Assembly: GCA_032690845.1 (NCBI GenBank) | Contig: CM064422.1 | Location: 8,804,001 to 8,868,000, forward strand | Length of the DNA: 64,000 bases | From: Eleusine coracana subsp. coracana | Taxonomy: Eukaryota; Streptophyta; Magnoliopsida; Poales; Poaceae | Direction of reading: 5' to 3' | Part shown: piece by piece, positions 1 through 11,738 of the stretch | Position numbering within the stretch: position 1 is the first letter of the stretch | How the letters are laid out: the number at the start of each line of letters is the position of its first letter | Notes under the pieces: generated by a model | Told to the model about the DNA's origin: nothing | Database searches by the model: none | What the model saw: the letters and a program-made list of their open reading frames with translations, nothing else | Made by a program: the position numbers and the translations under genes

Positions 1-50
1 TGCTGACGAAAGTTAGGTGATTGTGCCGGTGTGCTATTTGCTTGTTTTAG

Positions 51-3000
51 GAGTACGTCGTGCCGGTGGAGTACGTGCAGACGATGAGGGAATCTATGCT
101 GAAGAGGTGCCCGGTCTCGTCGATTGAGCAAGTCCGGGGGGTGTTCGCCAAAGATCTCGGAGAATCGCCAGAAACTGTTAGTGCCTGACGCCCTCTTTGC
201 ATAACCGTTTGTGCAATACAACTGCCTAAGGAATTAGCTGTACAGCTGGAGCAGAAATGCGCAGCGAATCACTTATGATTTTGTTATCTGTCTTTTGTTT
301 GTCTGCCTTGGAGGTCTACACCGGAACTAAAAAATTGAAGTCACTGGTCAGAACACCACAAGCTAATAATTTGGAAGCAATCTTCACCTGAAGTTTCATT
401 TGTCCTTTTCCCTTCCGTGTAGGTTTTTGCAGAATTTGACCCTGTCCCTCTTGCAAGTGCTTCCCTTGCACAAGTTCATGCAGCCAGGACACATGATGGA
501 CAAAAAGTTGCTGTTAAGGTTGAATTTTAAGAAAAATTGCAGTCTGTCCTGAATATCACTGCAGTTCAAGTCTAAGTAACTTATTCTCTCATCCTCCTAT
601 CTCGATCTGCAGGTCCAACATGATCATTTGGCAGATACTGGCGTTGTAGATATAGCCACTGTGGAGTTGTTAGTGAATGTTCTGCATTATATTTTCCCTT
701 CATTTGATTACAGGTACCGCCTATCGGCAACTTTGATCTATCATCTCATTTACATTTTTCGTCAATTTTAACAATGACATCTCTGCCTGAACCAGTAGCA
801 AGACAAAATTATACCAAGACAAAGCTATTTGTATGTTTTGTATTAGAACTAATTTTGGGAGTGACTAATGCTTTTTTTTTTTGCCTAGCTATTATTTGTT
901 GGTTATTGCTAATAGGGTTACATATATGGATTCTGAGTTCTATTGGAAAAACATTTCTTCAAAATCAATTCTTAGAGGGAAAAATAATCTTGCACCTGTA
1001 TTCAACAAAACTGAAAATGTCATGACGGGTTTGTTTCAGCAAAAAAAAAGGATTACCTTAAATGAAGCATGGCATCTATTTGCAATAATTAGTTCTACCC
1101 CTTAGTTGTCAATGCGCAAATTACATACAGAGCTCATAGTCATATACTATGTCAATGTTGCTGTCTGCTTAAGTTGCAATGCTTCTTTGCAGTTTTCTAT
1201 GCAGTTCTCATTTTACATTATCTGTTTCCATGCAGATGGTTAGTTGATGAAGTTCGAGAAAGTGCCCCTAAGGTACCAGTTTTGCCTGGCATATAATTTC
1301 CTTGCTATAACTTCTTCATATTCTTCCTTTTTGCTTGTTACCAGATGCCTTACCTTATGCCTACGATTGCTGCCTTGTTGATATAATTTTTTTGTTTTTG
1401 CAAAGAAATGTTATTTCCCAGTAGGGTCTCTTCATTTCAAACTTGTTTGTTTATGGAATTTATACTCTTAACTGAAAGGAACAAAGGTAAAAGAATTATG
1501 GACTTTGTACTGTGTACTAACTAGTTGCTGCAATTCCCAGGAACTAGATTTCTTGAATGAGGCCAAAAACAGTGAAAAATGTTTGGTGAACTTTAGAAGG
1601 TTGTCTCCTCATATAGCGGGTAGCATATATGCACCTAAGGTTTACTGGACTCTGAGCACATCTAGAATTCTAACCATGGAATTTATGGATGCCAAGGAGA
1701 TAACTGATGTTCGTGGCATTAAAGAAACTGGAATGCACCCTGCGGATGTTTCAAACCTAGTAAGTTTCCAAGATAGAATTATTTAAGCAAGTGGTATGGA
1801 CTTTGTTACACAATACTCATTTCTTAGTTGTCTAGGTCAGTAAAGCATTTGCTGAGATGATTTTCAAACATGGTTTTGTTCACTGTGATCCCCATGCTGC
1901 CAATATGATGGTCCGGCCCATGCCAGAAGACAGCAGAAAACTTTTTGGTGAGAATCTGTCTTCGAGCATCACAAACAAAACTAATATTCATGCTACTTTT
2001 GTCTTTTCTTCATAATAATTCGGAAATAAATTTTATCATCATTCTGTTTGGTTCTATAATAGCATTTACTATCATGCTTATTCATTACATAGATATGCAG
2101 TAGAGTTGCTCTGAAGAGAAATGATGTATACATGCTTATAAGGACCTATGATGTAGTATACAAATTATAATGAAGGTATTATATGAAAGTACCTTATAAT
2201 GAATAAGCATATATACAAATTGCAACGAACAAGTATGATGTATACAAATTGTAATGGATAACAAATGCTAATGATAGTATATTTTATTGTACTGGTAAAC
2301 ATGATGTATACACATTGTACAAATACCAAGGTATACTATACTGAATTGGATAGGATGTATGCAATGTGCATACCTTGATATTTATACAGTGTGTATACAT
2401 CATGTGTATTGGTATAATAAAATATACTGTATTGAATTGGATATGGTGTATGCAATGTGTATACGTTGGTAATTATACATGTGTCTTAGGATTGAACGAT
2501 GAACATGTACTGCATGGTATATGGAGAAATTGGTCTTCCTATGTGGCAACACCACTGCTTTCATTCCTCAAAAAAAAAAAAAAAACACTGCTTTCCGTTC
2601 CAACATTTTTACAATTGCTAGGTAGGTCATCTGAAGTGTTATGATGGCTAGCTTCCCACAAATTTCTACTTCAAATGCAGGGAGGAAAAGGCCTCAATTG
2701 GTTCTTCTTGATCATGGCCTTTACAAAGAGCTTGATTATACTACTAGGATAAGCTATGCTTCTCTTTGGAAGGTGACAGTGCTATTAGTTTATTATGTAG
2801 CTTTCTGATTAGCAATCAATTGCTGGTCTAATGTTTTCTGTGATCTTCGTTTAATGTAGGCACTTGTTTTTGCTGATGAGAAAGCAATTAAGGAGAACAG
2901 TGTCAAACTAGGTGCAGGGGAGGATCTTCATGCCCTTTTTGCAGGTGTGCTCACAATGAGGCCATGGAAAAGGGTGATTGACCCATCACTGGATCATCTT

Positions 3001-4518
3001 GTCTTGGATGGCAAAAATACTGATACTTCTGAACTGCAGGTGATATATGTTGTACCATTGTATGGTTCCCCTCCAATGGCCATGATGTGTATTTTTTTTT
3101 TCCAGAGCAATGGTAGAACAGTCAATAATTCTAACAATAAATAAAAGCCATCCATTAAGCAGTATCTGTAGGGCTATGAAAGTGTCATTGTGCACTGCTA
3201 CAAGGTTTATCATATTGCTTGTGATTACTAGATGTTAAATTTGTATGCACCAACCAATTGAACCCAAAAGCCTAAGCTGATGGGAAAGGGTGGGCAATAC
3301 ATTTATACTTCAACAGTAAATACATATTCCATATATAATGTCTACTTGGAGAATTCATACCTGTTTCTGAAATGAACCAAGGTTAAATATTAGATTCCCA
3401 GTGTTTATTGATTGGTCACTCTTTTATATATATGTAAGCTGATATCTGCCTTGCTTTTTAACTCTTCTCTTTCACATTTTTATGATGGAAGTTTTCTTTA
3501 GCTTGCTTTCTATGGCATGGATCATAGTGTTAAATTAGCGACTTGGATTGATCAGTGCAAAAAAAAAGCTCTTGTAATTTGTGATCCTTTGTAATGGTTA
3601 TATAGTCCATAATCAAATACTTATTTCATGAGAACAGATGTATGCCTCTTTATATTTTTCTGAAATCTCGGAGCTCCTGAGGAGACTGCCAAGGGTCATC
3701 TTGTTGATGCTTAAAACAAATGACTGTTTACGTGCAGTCAATCATGCCTTGGTAAGTGAATGGAATTATTAGCATGCAGTGTAAATATAAAATATGCTTG
3801 TTTTCATTTTTCCAGAATGAAATACATGGGTTCTCGTATTATACTATATATATTTTTATGTTATAACCTTTTTCCCCTTCACTTTTATTTCTACTGCCAG
3901 TCAATCCCAGCTAGTGTTGACTCTTACCTTTCGATAACGTAATGTAAAGTTTTAGTTGTAGGGCAAAATGATTATTATTATGCATTAGTTGGCTTGTCCT
4001 AACAACAAGAAAGATATGGACTGTGTTTTTGAGAAATAAAAAACAAGAAAAACAGAATGGAGTAAAGAGAAACGTATGATTGAGCTTGAGCTTTTGTTAT
4101 AGTTGTTGGACAGGCTTGAGAGTTTGACCACCTGAGCAGTAATCAACAATTGACTACAGAGGATCAATATTTTTGGCTGATTTCTAAAAGACAGTCTTTG
4201 CACATGTACCCCCTCTAATACCTGGGGTTTATCAATCTTCACTATAGGCACATCTAGAGGCATTTGATAAGTAAATAAAATTGTTCTGCCCCATTAACAT
4301 GTGAACTTCTTGGACAGGTTGGAGGTACTTCCTTGGAATCGTTTATGATCATTGGACGTGTTTCTTCTGAAGCTGTGCTGGACGCTAAAAGGATGAGCAG
4401 GAAGTCCTTTCTAAGTAAATTAATGATATGGCTGGAGGAAGTTTTGCTCGACGCTCGGTTCTTTAGTTTGAAGCTGATATTGTGTTTCATGCAATTTAGG
4501 AAGTTGTTGCCTAGCTAG
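51..4518 (+). CDS. ABC1/ADCK-family atypical kinase, 5'-truncated by window edge
   Basis: Ten exons can be joined in frame: 51-176, 423-518, 613-713, 1236-1272, 1541-1759, 1836-1947, 2681-2772, 2860-3039, 3638-3751 and 4318-4518. All have GT/AG borders and matching phases, and together give about 425 residues ending in a TAG stop. The first exon follows an acceptor at 49-50, so roughly the first 100 residues of a ~530-residue family member are outside the window. Visible ABC1 signatures are the Ala-rich loop (PLASASLAQVHAA), the VAVKVQH lysine, FMDAKEITD, the catalytic loop HCDPHAANMM and the metal-binding segment LLDHGLYKEL. Family knowledge: these are protein-kinase-like (UbiB/ADCK) proteins of plastids or mitochondria linked to quinone and lipid metabolism. 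The sequence resembles Arabidopsis At2g40090 (ATH9) as I remember it, so localisation is inferred only. No frameshift or stop was seen. Confidence 0.93.
2100..2490. repeat. Degenerate AT-rich tandem-like repeat in ABC1K intron 6
   Basis: Inside the 733-bp intron between exons 1836-1947 and 2681-2772 a motif close to GATGTATACAAATTGTAATG recurs several times in degenerate form (near 2153, 2210, 2235 and 2303), with further TGTATAC-rich variants up to about 2470. It is AT-rich and non-coding. It looks like a decayed minisatellite or an internally repetitive MITE; terminal inverted repeats were not found. Confidence 0.5.
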
Positions 4519-5575
4519 AAGCAGAGCTGGACATGTCAACAACTTTTTGACAGGTGGAAATGCAAAGTCGGGGATTTTTCCGGGTAGAAACTTGGCATTT
4601 AGTTGAGATTGCCATTCTTTCATATGCATCATTCTTTTGCTCGACCATTTTTGATTGGTCGTTTCTCATGGTGAAGGTACACTAATCAGTATAGTATGAA
4701 GCCTACACAATTAAGGGAATACAAGTATGCAAACTGTGATCGTTCGTTTGGACAGTGTAAATACTATTCACCGGATTCAGGCACGACAATTAGGTGTGCT
4801 GTATCCATAACTTGTTACAAATGCAAGAACAAGCATGTTTCTTGCAACAAATATGTTCCTTTTAAGGGAGGAAACGTCCTGACCGGACCGCGAAGGGATT
4901 CAGGCGATCGAGTCCTCCTTGGAGAGTTTTTAATGCTGCGGATTAGTCATCTGAGGCTCCGATCGTTTCTTTTTTTCGGTTGTGCATTCATTTGTTTCTT
5001 TTCCGTAGCAGGGACGGGAACTCTCATTCATTGTTAATAGGTTAGAATGAGTTTACAGCAAATTAGAACCATTGAATGATAACTGGTAACTGAAGGTAGA
5101 TCGCATATTACAGAAGTGAGAAACAGATACAAGACGAAGGACCCGAGTAAAGAAGGAAGATCTACACTGGTTCAATTTGGATGTTTTGTAGTGTGTTTGT
5201 ATTCGAGAAAAGGGGGACGAAAGATTGGCATGAAGTAAAAAAGTTCGATGAAATTCTGTTAATGCAGATCATTACAGTGGGAATGTCAATTTGCATTTCT
5301 TTTTCATCTTGTGAGTTGATGATGAAGCAAAGACCAGGAAACAGATTAGCAACTGACGAAATTCATCTGAGGCAGAACAAAACATAATAACTAAGAAGTA
5401 AAAAAATCTTGTAATTTTACACACGCCCTGAGTTTCATCCTTTTGAGGATTACCATGTTGCCAATCCATGACCCTTTGACTACCAAATTGTTTGTATCTT
5501 AAAATTGCAGCGGAAACTAGTTAAAAAAAAATCTCGAACATGCATGATCAAAACTCTAGAGATCAGCCTACCATG
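4519..5575. other. Intergenic, convergent 3' ends
   Basis: This stretch lies between the stop of the ABC1 kinase (+) and the stop of the C2H2 gene (-), so it should hold both 3' UTRs and terminators. An open frame at 4696-5037 has no recognisable domain. I see no other feature. Confidence 0.6.
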
Positions 5576-7015
5576 TCAACTGGATGCTTCGCCTGCAATC
5601 ATGAGAGTTGTATGCAATCCTGTGGCACCGAACTGCCGTGGTACCGGAACCCTGCTGGCCGCGTCCATCGTCGCCGGTGCCGGTCTCTCAGCTCCATCGG
5701 CACCTTGCGCGGGGAGCTTCCGATGCTTTCTCATGTGCCCGCCGAGCGCCCGTCCGGTGGGGCACTCCATGCCACAGACCTTGCACTTGTACAGCTGCGT
5801 CCTGCACGCCTCGACATTGCTATTGCCGATGGCAGCACCGTCCTCCTTGCGAGCGCCCTTCTTATTCTTGGCGTCGGTGTCGTCGTGGCTTCTTCCTGCG
5901 CCAATAGTCATCTCCTCGTTGAGCCTGTGGAAACTGCGGCTTGGAGCTTTCTCCCTGTTGCGATCGTGGTCATTGACACCCTCATGGATCGCTGCAAACA
6001 TTGATGTCCTCATGCTATCGATGCTGCCGTTGCCATTGTAGGCACCCATATGGTCCTCTGCAGTGATAGTAGATGGCCTCTTCTTCTTCTTCTTCTTCAG
6101 TTTCCTGTGCCGACCTCTATAAACATTATCCTCATGACACGCCGCGTCGTCATCGTTGTCAATAGCCTTCTTCTCGTGACAACTGCCATTAGCACAAGGT
6201 GTCGCAACAGATGTTTTCCGCTCTGCTGCGTAACCGTCGCCTTTGTTGACACGTTCGTGATCCAGTTCCACTGCCGCAACCTCCGCTTTACTACAGTTAC
6301 CAGGGCCGCCGGCGCCGCCGAGACTCGCCGCCGCGGCGGCATTGGCGGCGGCGATCCTGGCCTTCTTCTGGTGGCCGAGGACGTGCCCCCCGAGCGCCTG
6401 GTAGCTGTAGAAGCACCTGTCGCACTGGTTGCAAGGGAAGCGCCCAACCGAAGCCGCCGCCGTCATCATCATCGCATCATGACGCGGCTCCAGCTGGTCC
6501 ACCTCCTCGTCGCAGCCCGGACTAGTAGTCCTCTTCCTCTTGCCGCACGCGCCGCCAATCGGCTTCTTCGTCTTGATGATGCTCTTATTACCTTTTCCTT
6601 TCGTCGGATCAGGGTGCGCATCTTCGTGGGTCTCCTCGCTATCGGATGACGATTCCCTGACCCGCACGCCGCCGCGAGGCGAGGAGGAGGAGGACGCCGT
6701 CCGATCCGGGCTGCTCGTCGGCGTCGGCGCCTCCGCTGGCAACGCGATGATGACGCCGAGCCGGCGGGCCTTCGTCGAATTGTTCTTGGGCGGCGACGAC
6801 ATCAGAAGAGGCTTCTTCCCCCTGATGCGGCCGCCATCTACTAATACCCGCTCGTCCTCCGTCGCGTCATCATCGTCGTCATCAGAGGTCGCGTCCCCTT
6901 CGTCGTGACGGCGCGCCGGCGGCGCGGGCTGGCGCGCGAGGAAGACGTAGCGGTCGACGTCGTCGTCGTCAGAGTCGGAGTTGGAGTAGTAGTGGTAGTC
7001 CTCGCCGACGGCCAT
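5576..7015 (-). CDS. C2H2 zinc-finger transcription factor with two QALGGH-type fingers
   Basis: A single exon of 479 codons. The frame stays open upstream to 7135, but that codon is GTG. The first in-frame ATG is at 7015 (MAVGEDYHYY) and a TATA box lies at 7137-7146, so 7015 is the start. Finger 1 (about residues 193-216, CNQCDRCFYSYQALGGHVLGH) and finger 2 (about 409-433, CKVCGMECPTGRALGGHMRKH) both carry the plant-specific ALGGH core and are about 210 residues apart. The N-terminus has acidic runs (DSDDDD, DDDDDD) and Ser-rich tracts. A Lys-rich block (KLKKKKKKR) between the fingers is a likely nuclear localisation signal. No LxLxL EAR repressor motif was seen at the C-terminus, unlike many stress-type C1-2i factors. 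Expected role: sequence-specific DNA binding in the nucleus; targets unknown. Confidence 0.9.
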   Translation of the reverse strand: MAVGEDYHYYSNSDSDDDDVDRYVFLARQPAPPARRHDEGDATSDDDDDDATEDERVLVDGGRIRGKKPLLMSSPPKNNSTKARRLGVIIALPAEAPTPTSSPDRTASSSSSPRGGVRVRESSSDSEETHEDAHPDPTKGKGNKSIIKTKKPIGGACGKRKRTTSPGCDEEVDQLEPRHDAMMMTAAASVGRFPCNQCDRCFYSYQALGGHVLGHQKKARIAAANAAAAASLGGAGGPGNCSKAEVAAVELDHERVNKGDGYAAERKTSVATPCANGSCHEKKAIDNDDDAACHEDNVYRGRHRKLKKKKKKRPSTITAEDHMGAYNGNGSIDSMRTSMFAAIHEGVNDHDRNREKAPSRSFHRLNEEMTIGAGRSHDDTDAKNKKGARKEDGAAIGNSNVEACRTQLYKCKVCGMECPTGRALGGHMRKHRKLPAQGADGAERPAPATMDAASRVPVPRQFGATGLHTTLMIAGEASS

Positions 7016-7136
7016 CTCCTCCTCCTTGTCTTGACCGAATCGAGCGGCGGCTGCTGTGGGGGGTTGCTGCGAGACTAGTAGAGAGAGCGATGATGAGCCG
7101 CCATGCCGTTTGCGCCTCGGCACACAGCAGCGCACG

Positions 7137-7146
7137 CTATTATAGA
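7137..7146 (-). promoter_or_regulatory. TATA box of the C2H2 gene
   Basis: Read on the minus strand this is TCTATAATAG, about 120 bp upstream of the ATG at 7015. It would place the transcription start near 7113, downstream of the open-frame extension. This supports the shorter protein. Confidence 0.6.
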
Positions 7147-9744
7147 CGGGGCTCGTGGGCCGGATGGAGTGACGAGCGGAGATGGTGGGCCGGGTAGACT
7201 TCGACTCGGAGTCGAACTGGGTGTCTATCTACTTGGTGGTGGGCTGGGATCTGGTCACGGCTCGCGCTGGAACTGGGCTCCTTCTGCAGCCCGTTGGTGT
7301 GATTTTACGAACCACGAGACATTTCTGCGGGTGTGGCAAGGCGCAGAACGGAGTAATGCTGAGATCTTTTGACCAAGTGAAACAGTAGTACGTGCCCACG
7401 GCTTTGAAAGGACCCGTACACGTACAACCCCCGGTTCAGAACGGAGGGAAAAAAAAAAACGTGCATGCACAACTGATGTTAAAAGCTCTCTGTCCCTCCT
7501 CGCTGCCGCCGGCAACAGTGTGCGCCGCAGTGACTAGCAGCGTACCGTAACGATCGCCTTATATATCCGGTCAGTGGTACATACAGAGCAGTACTAGCAA
7601 ACCTTGTTGTCGTACCAGTAGTACCGCGGTACGCGCAAATCATATGGGGGCGCCATCGCCATCCGATCGGGCCGGTGCGTCCAATGGCAGCGCCGCCTCG
7701 TGAAGGCAAGCCGTGAGGAGAGGGCAGAGCCGTAGCATCTACGCGTCGCATCCGCAAGCGGAGCGCGGCCGGGGTACACGGCCAGCTCTCGCGCGTTGTC
7801 GTCTCTTGGCTGTTGCTGGGCAGAGCGGGGCGGGCCACTGGTGGTGGGCGTCGTCGAGTCGAGGCAGTGGTGAGACGGGTCGTACGCGCCAGGAGGGAAA
7901 AGGAGCCAACCAAACAAAGGCTGCTACTGCTACGACCCCTCCCCTGTAGCAAGACACTCAACAGCTAGGTAGCGCACCGGTTCAGAAATAACAACGCAGG
8001 CAGAGGCAGGACAGCAGGCGGCAGAAGCACAGCAGCCGGGGCAGGCAGGAACAAGTGCCCACCGTGAGTGCGCGCAGTACCAGTAGTAGTACGTTCTGAG
8101 TAGCTTGGCTTAGGCCGGCTCCAATAATTGGGCGCTCCACTACTACCACACCGGCTGAGGGCTGATCGATCGAGAGCCGAGGTGGAGGTTACAGTAGCCT
8201 TTTTTTTTTTTTCTTTGTCTCGGCGTGCACGAGTCCAGCCCGGCGGGGGCGGGGCCATAGAGATAGAGACCGACCGGCAGGGGATGAATCGGCAGCGGCA
8301 CGGCAGGCAGTGGGGGCGCACGCAAGTGGCGAGAGAAATACAGGGGCGTGCAAAGGGACGTACGGCCCCGGCTAATCCGTCGCACCAAACCAAACCACTT
8401 GCCGCCGGCGGAAAATCCAAAGGGGCCGCTGCTTGCCTGCCTGCCCGCCCGCCCGGGCCCGGCGTGGATGCTCGCCTCGTTTATGGTAAACCAAACTCCT
8501 GCCGCTTACGCTTAATTAGTACTACTACTAGTCGCCACTACATGACGGGTCAACCGGTCTAGAGGAGCTCCTCCTCCGATCCATGTAACGACACGCTGTA
8601 CGTACTCCATGCATCGTGAGACCGGTCGAGTGAACGAAGCTGCGTCTTGGTTACGGCCGTAGTCATTTATGCGTCTTTGGAGCACGCACGGTCCCGACGT
8701 CGACGAGAGAGCGCGCGTACACATTATTACGTTAGTCCACGGGTCATCACCAAAGTTTTTTTTTTCAAGACCACAAAACATTGACCATTCAACTGTGGCA
8801 ACAACTGTATAATAAGGAACGTACCGGAGTGGATGCTCGATCAGAAATTGCCGAGCTGATTTGCTAATGGCAAGAGGGACATGTTGTGCATATATATGAT
8901 CTGACCAAGTCGAAGATACTTTGTCGCTTTTTAGGGTGGGCGCTGCTAAAGAATTCTGTGCAAGGAAAGCTATTGATAACATCACTTCGGTGGTGAAGAT
9001 GATATGCTCGAGATCCAGTGATCTTGAGCATTTGGCATCATGTTCACGAGCTTAGCAGGAGTTTTTGTTTTTACTTCATTTTCTTATGTGCACCGAGAGG
9101 CAAACGATCGAGGATAGGAGATTGCTGTGCCAACCTTGCTGATCCGGTGAAAAAGTCCAAGAAACAGGGTAAAATTATGGATTTAGTAAAGAGAAAGTTT
9201 GGCACAGAAAACTGACGGCCCAACTAACCAAACAGTTGATCAAATGTGGCTGCATCAGGTGTCACAAAATAAAGTATAGCCACGACCCAGTGAGACCCGC
9301 GTCTAAAACTGTGTGTACACACAGATCGACCCACAGACTAAGAAACCAAAATCGGACCATCTAAATTCACCGCCTCATGCACAGTTTCAATTAACCGATC
9401 GAGAAGAAATTACATATAGGCGCACGTACGGAACATTTTCTGCCAGGAAAGCACGACAAACATGTGTAGTAGACTAGCTCATATACAGTATCATTCCTTC
9501 ATGACCCTATGCTATTGCAATCAGGAGGGAAAGATACTGCTTAAAACATCCTTCGTTCTGCCGGGGGAGAAGAAAAATAAATACAGATTGACAAGGTTAG
9601 GACCAGCTGATGGTTCCAATTAAGATCCAAGATGCAGTGAGAGGGTCCTAGACAAGAACACACACGTACTGCAAATCAACAAAGCAACAAAAGGGTGGGC
9701 AGCGCGCTCGGAGATCAATCTAGCAGTACACAACAAGGAGACAA
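7147..9744. other. Long intergenic region, C2H2 promoter and LOG 3' flank
   Basis: About 2.6 kb without a supported gene. 7600-8560 is GC-rich and gives overlapping open frames on both strands of low-complexity Pro/Arg/Ala composition with no domain, which is typical of grass promoter DNA. An open frame at 8512-8985 (-) also has no recognisable domain. Short T-runs occur at about 8201-8213 and 8757-8765. 9200-9744 should include the LOG 3' UTR. Confidence 0.5.
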
Positions 9745-11191
9745 TCAGCTCCTTTTCCTCTTCAGTCCAGCGACAGCGGCAGCGGCGTCCTTATCTCCTC
9801 CATCGGCGTCGTCTGCTTCCTCCTCCGCTGCCGCCGCTGCCACAACCAGCTGCCGCGCCTCCGTCAGCTTCGTCAGCAGCTCGCCGGCGGTGTCGGCCAT
9901 TACGAAAATGTCCCGCGCAGCGGCTTCGATGAAGCCCTCCTCGACGCCCTTGTCGAACAGCGAGAGCAGGCTGTTGTAGTAGCCGTCCACGTTCAGCAGC
10001 CCCACCTAATAATGATACAAAACACACCAACGACCATGCAGAGCGTTAGTTTGTTGGCTATAGTACCTATTATTGAGCACACCGCCTTCGTGCTAGCTAG
10101 CAACTGGGATCACGACCTAGCTATATCTATCAGGCATGAGGCATGCATTAGAGATTACAAAGGGCCTAATTAGCTTTTTCATTTTGCTATAGGTGATGAC
10201 GGTGGCATTATATTAGTAGAAAGCAAATTGGCAGTTAAATACGACAAGGTTACCGGTTTGTTGTGGATCCCCAGCTGTGCCCACGCTATGATCTCCAACA
10301 GTTCTTCGATTGTCCCGTAACCGCCTGCGCGCACATTGAACAGCTCGAAATAGCTCATCAGAACATTCGGCTCAATCCATACTATTTCAAAACAAGTTTG
10401 TTGCAACGACCGCAAGTATATTCCTAGATGTCGCACTAGCTATGAATGAAATAAAGACGATGCTTCGCTTCGAGAGTGTGACCTGGCAGGGCGATGAAAG
10501 CATCCGAGTGTTTTGCCATTTCTGCCTTGCGCTCATGCATGTCCCTTACCACTTTCACCTCTCCCAATGTCTCCCCTGACACCTGAAACAGCAGGCTCGC
10601 ACAGCGCATATAGAGGCGACATAACAACATGTTTAATATACATACACTCAAATCCATGCCGGATGTGATAGAGGAATAATCTGAAGCAGAGATTCGGCGA
10701 CATATATACCTCTTCTGGCAGAAGAGCACTAGGGATGACCCTGCAACAACATGAGCAGCAGTAGAAGGGTGACCAGATGGAACGAAGAGAGAAAGCACGC
10801 CGCCGTGCACATCACCATAGGCACTAGCAAATGCTTTTGTTACCCGAGGACGTGGCGGCCGCCATCGTAGACGGCCTTGGACACCATGCCCATCAGCCCG
10901 CCGCTGCCGCCGCCATAGACCAGGTCCAGCTGCCGCTCCACCTGCGAACGAAACTAATCATCAGTTCATCCATTGAGCGAGGCCGCCAGCGTTAACATAA
11001 TAACATTCTCCCCGTTTAATTAGTAAGGCGCTACGAACGGCGCTCACCATTTGCTTTCCAAGGTCGAGCGCGGCGGCGCTGAAGGACGGCCGGTTCCCTG
11101 GCCTGCTGCCGCAGAAGACACAGATCGTTCGCACCGGCTTCTGGTTGCCGCCGTCGCTGCTCTCCGCACTCTTCTCTTGACTCCCCTCCAT
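9745..11191 (-). CDS. LOG: LOG-type cytokinin riboside 5'-monophosphate phosphoribohydrolase
   Basis: Six minus-strand exons join in frame: 11048-11191, 10844-10941, 10710-10740, 10483-10582, 10254-10324 and 9745-10005, giving 234 residues. The enzyme removes ribose 5'-phosphate from cytokinin nucleotides to release active free bases in one step, normally in the cytosol and nucleus. Visible signatures are the N-terminal ICVFCGSRPGNRPSF, LVYGGGSGGLMG, GETLGEVKVV, MHERKAEM and the active-site PGGYGTIEEL (residues 124-133), followed by WAQLGIHNKP and LLNVDGYYNSLL. The C-terminus carries an Ala/Glu/Asp-rich tail ending in LKRKRS that is longer than in most LOG proteins; the KRKR run could act as a nuclear signal (inference). 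The ATG at 11191 is the first in frame downstream of the TATA box. The exon layout is the usual one for plant LOG genes. Confidence 0.95.
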
Positions 11192-11233
11192 GTTCACAGA
11201 CCACCGAGAGGGAGGAGGAAAGAGATGGAGCGC

Positions 11234-11257
11234 AGAGAGAGAGAGAGAGAGAGAGAG
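11234..11257. repeat. (GA)12 microsatellite in LOG 5' UTR
   Basis: Perfect AG dinucleotide run on the + strand. It reads as a CT tract in the LOG leader, between the TATA box and the ATG. CT-rich leaders are common in plant genes. Confidence 0.85.
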
Positions 11258-11296
11258 TAGATAGCTTCTCTTGAGGTCCCCTCGGTGGTCTCGATG

Positions 11297-11307
11297 GCTA
11301 TTTATGC
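11297..11307 (-). promoter_or_regulatory. TATA box of LOG
   Basis: Minus-strand GCATAAATAGC, about 110 bp upstream of the ATG at 11191. It implies a transcription start near 11270 and a CT-rich leader of about 80 nt. Confidence 0.6.
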
Positions 11308-11738
11308 ACAATATCCGTCGAATAACTTTGCATGCTATAGTTACACAACTCATGCCCGCCAATGACCATCATCTCCACATAATTAACATGTCGATGGAAT
11401 TTGGATTTTCAACAACATGCACTAGGCTTCCTATATATACAGGCACGATCATTCATCTTCTGTTATGAAAATCTTTTTTATGTAGAACCTAACCGCTAAG
11501 AGAATAAATAAACAGTAAATATAACAACTTTGTCGAGTCAAATCCTAGAAATTCGATGGGAAGATTCCACGGCACGTTCAGTTTGCGATACCAGGATGTT
11601 CTTTTGCATCATGTGTTCTTAAGTTGTGTTACACGTTTGGGATGTTCGTGTTCTTGCCTTACATTTATGTAACTTACATTTCATGATTCATGATGAAATA
11701 CAAGTGAGCTATCCGTCCTTTGTTATTGTTTTTAGATA

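Noticed and set aside
4696..5037. Cys-rich 113-residue frame after the ABC1 kinase
   Set aside because: The cysteines form no recognisable motif and the frame lies in the convergent 3' region.
7965..8562. Overlapping long frames on both strands upstream of the C2H2 gene
   Set aside because: Low-complexity Pro/Ala/Arg products from GC-rich promoter DNA; no family resemblance.
8512..8985. 157-residue open frame on the minus strand
   Set aside because: No domain, mixed composition, no matching promoter or splice context; likely chance in mid-GC DNA.
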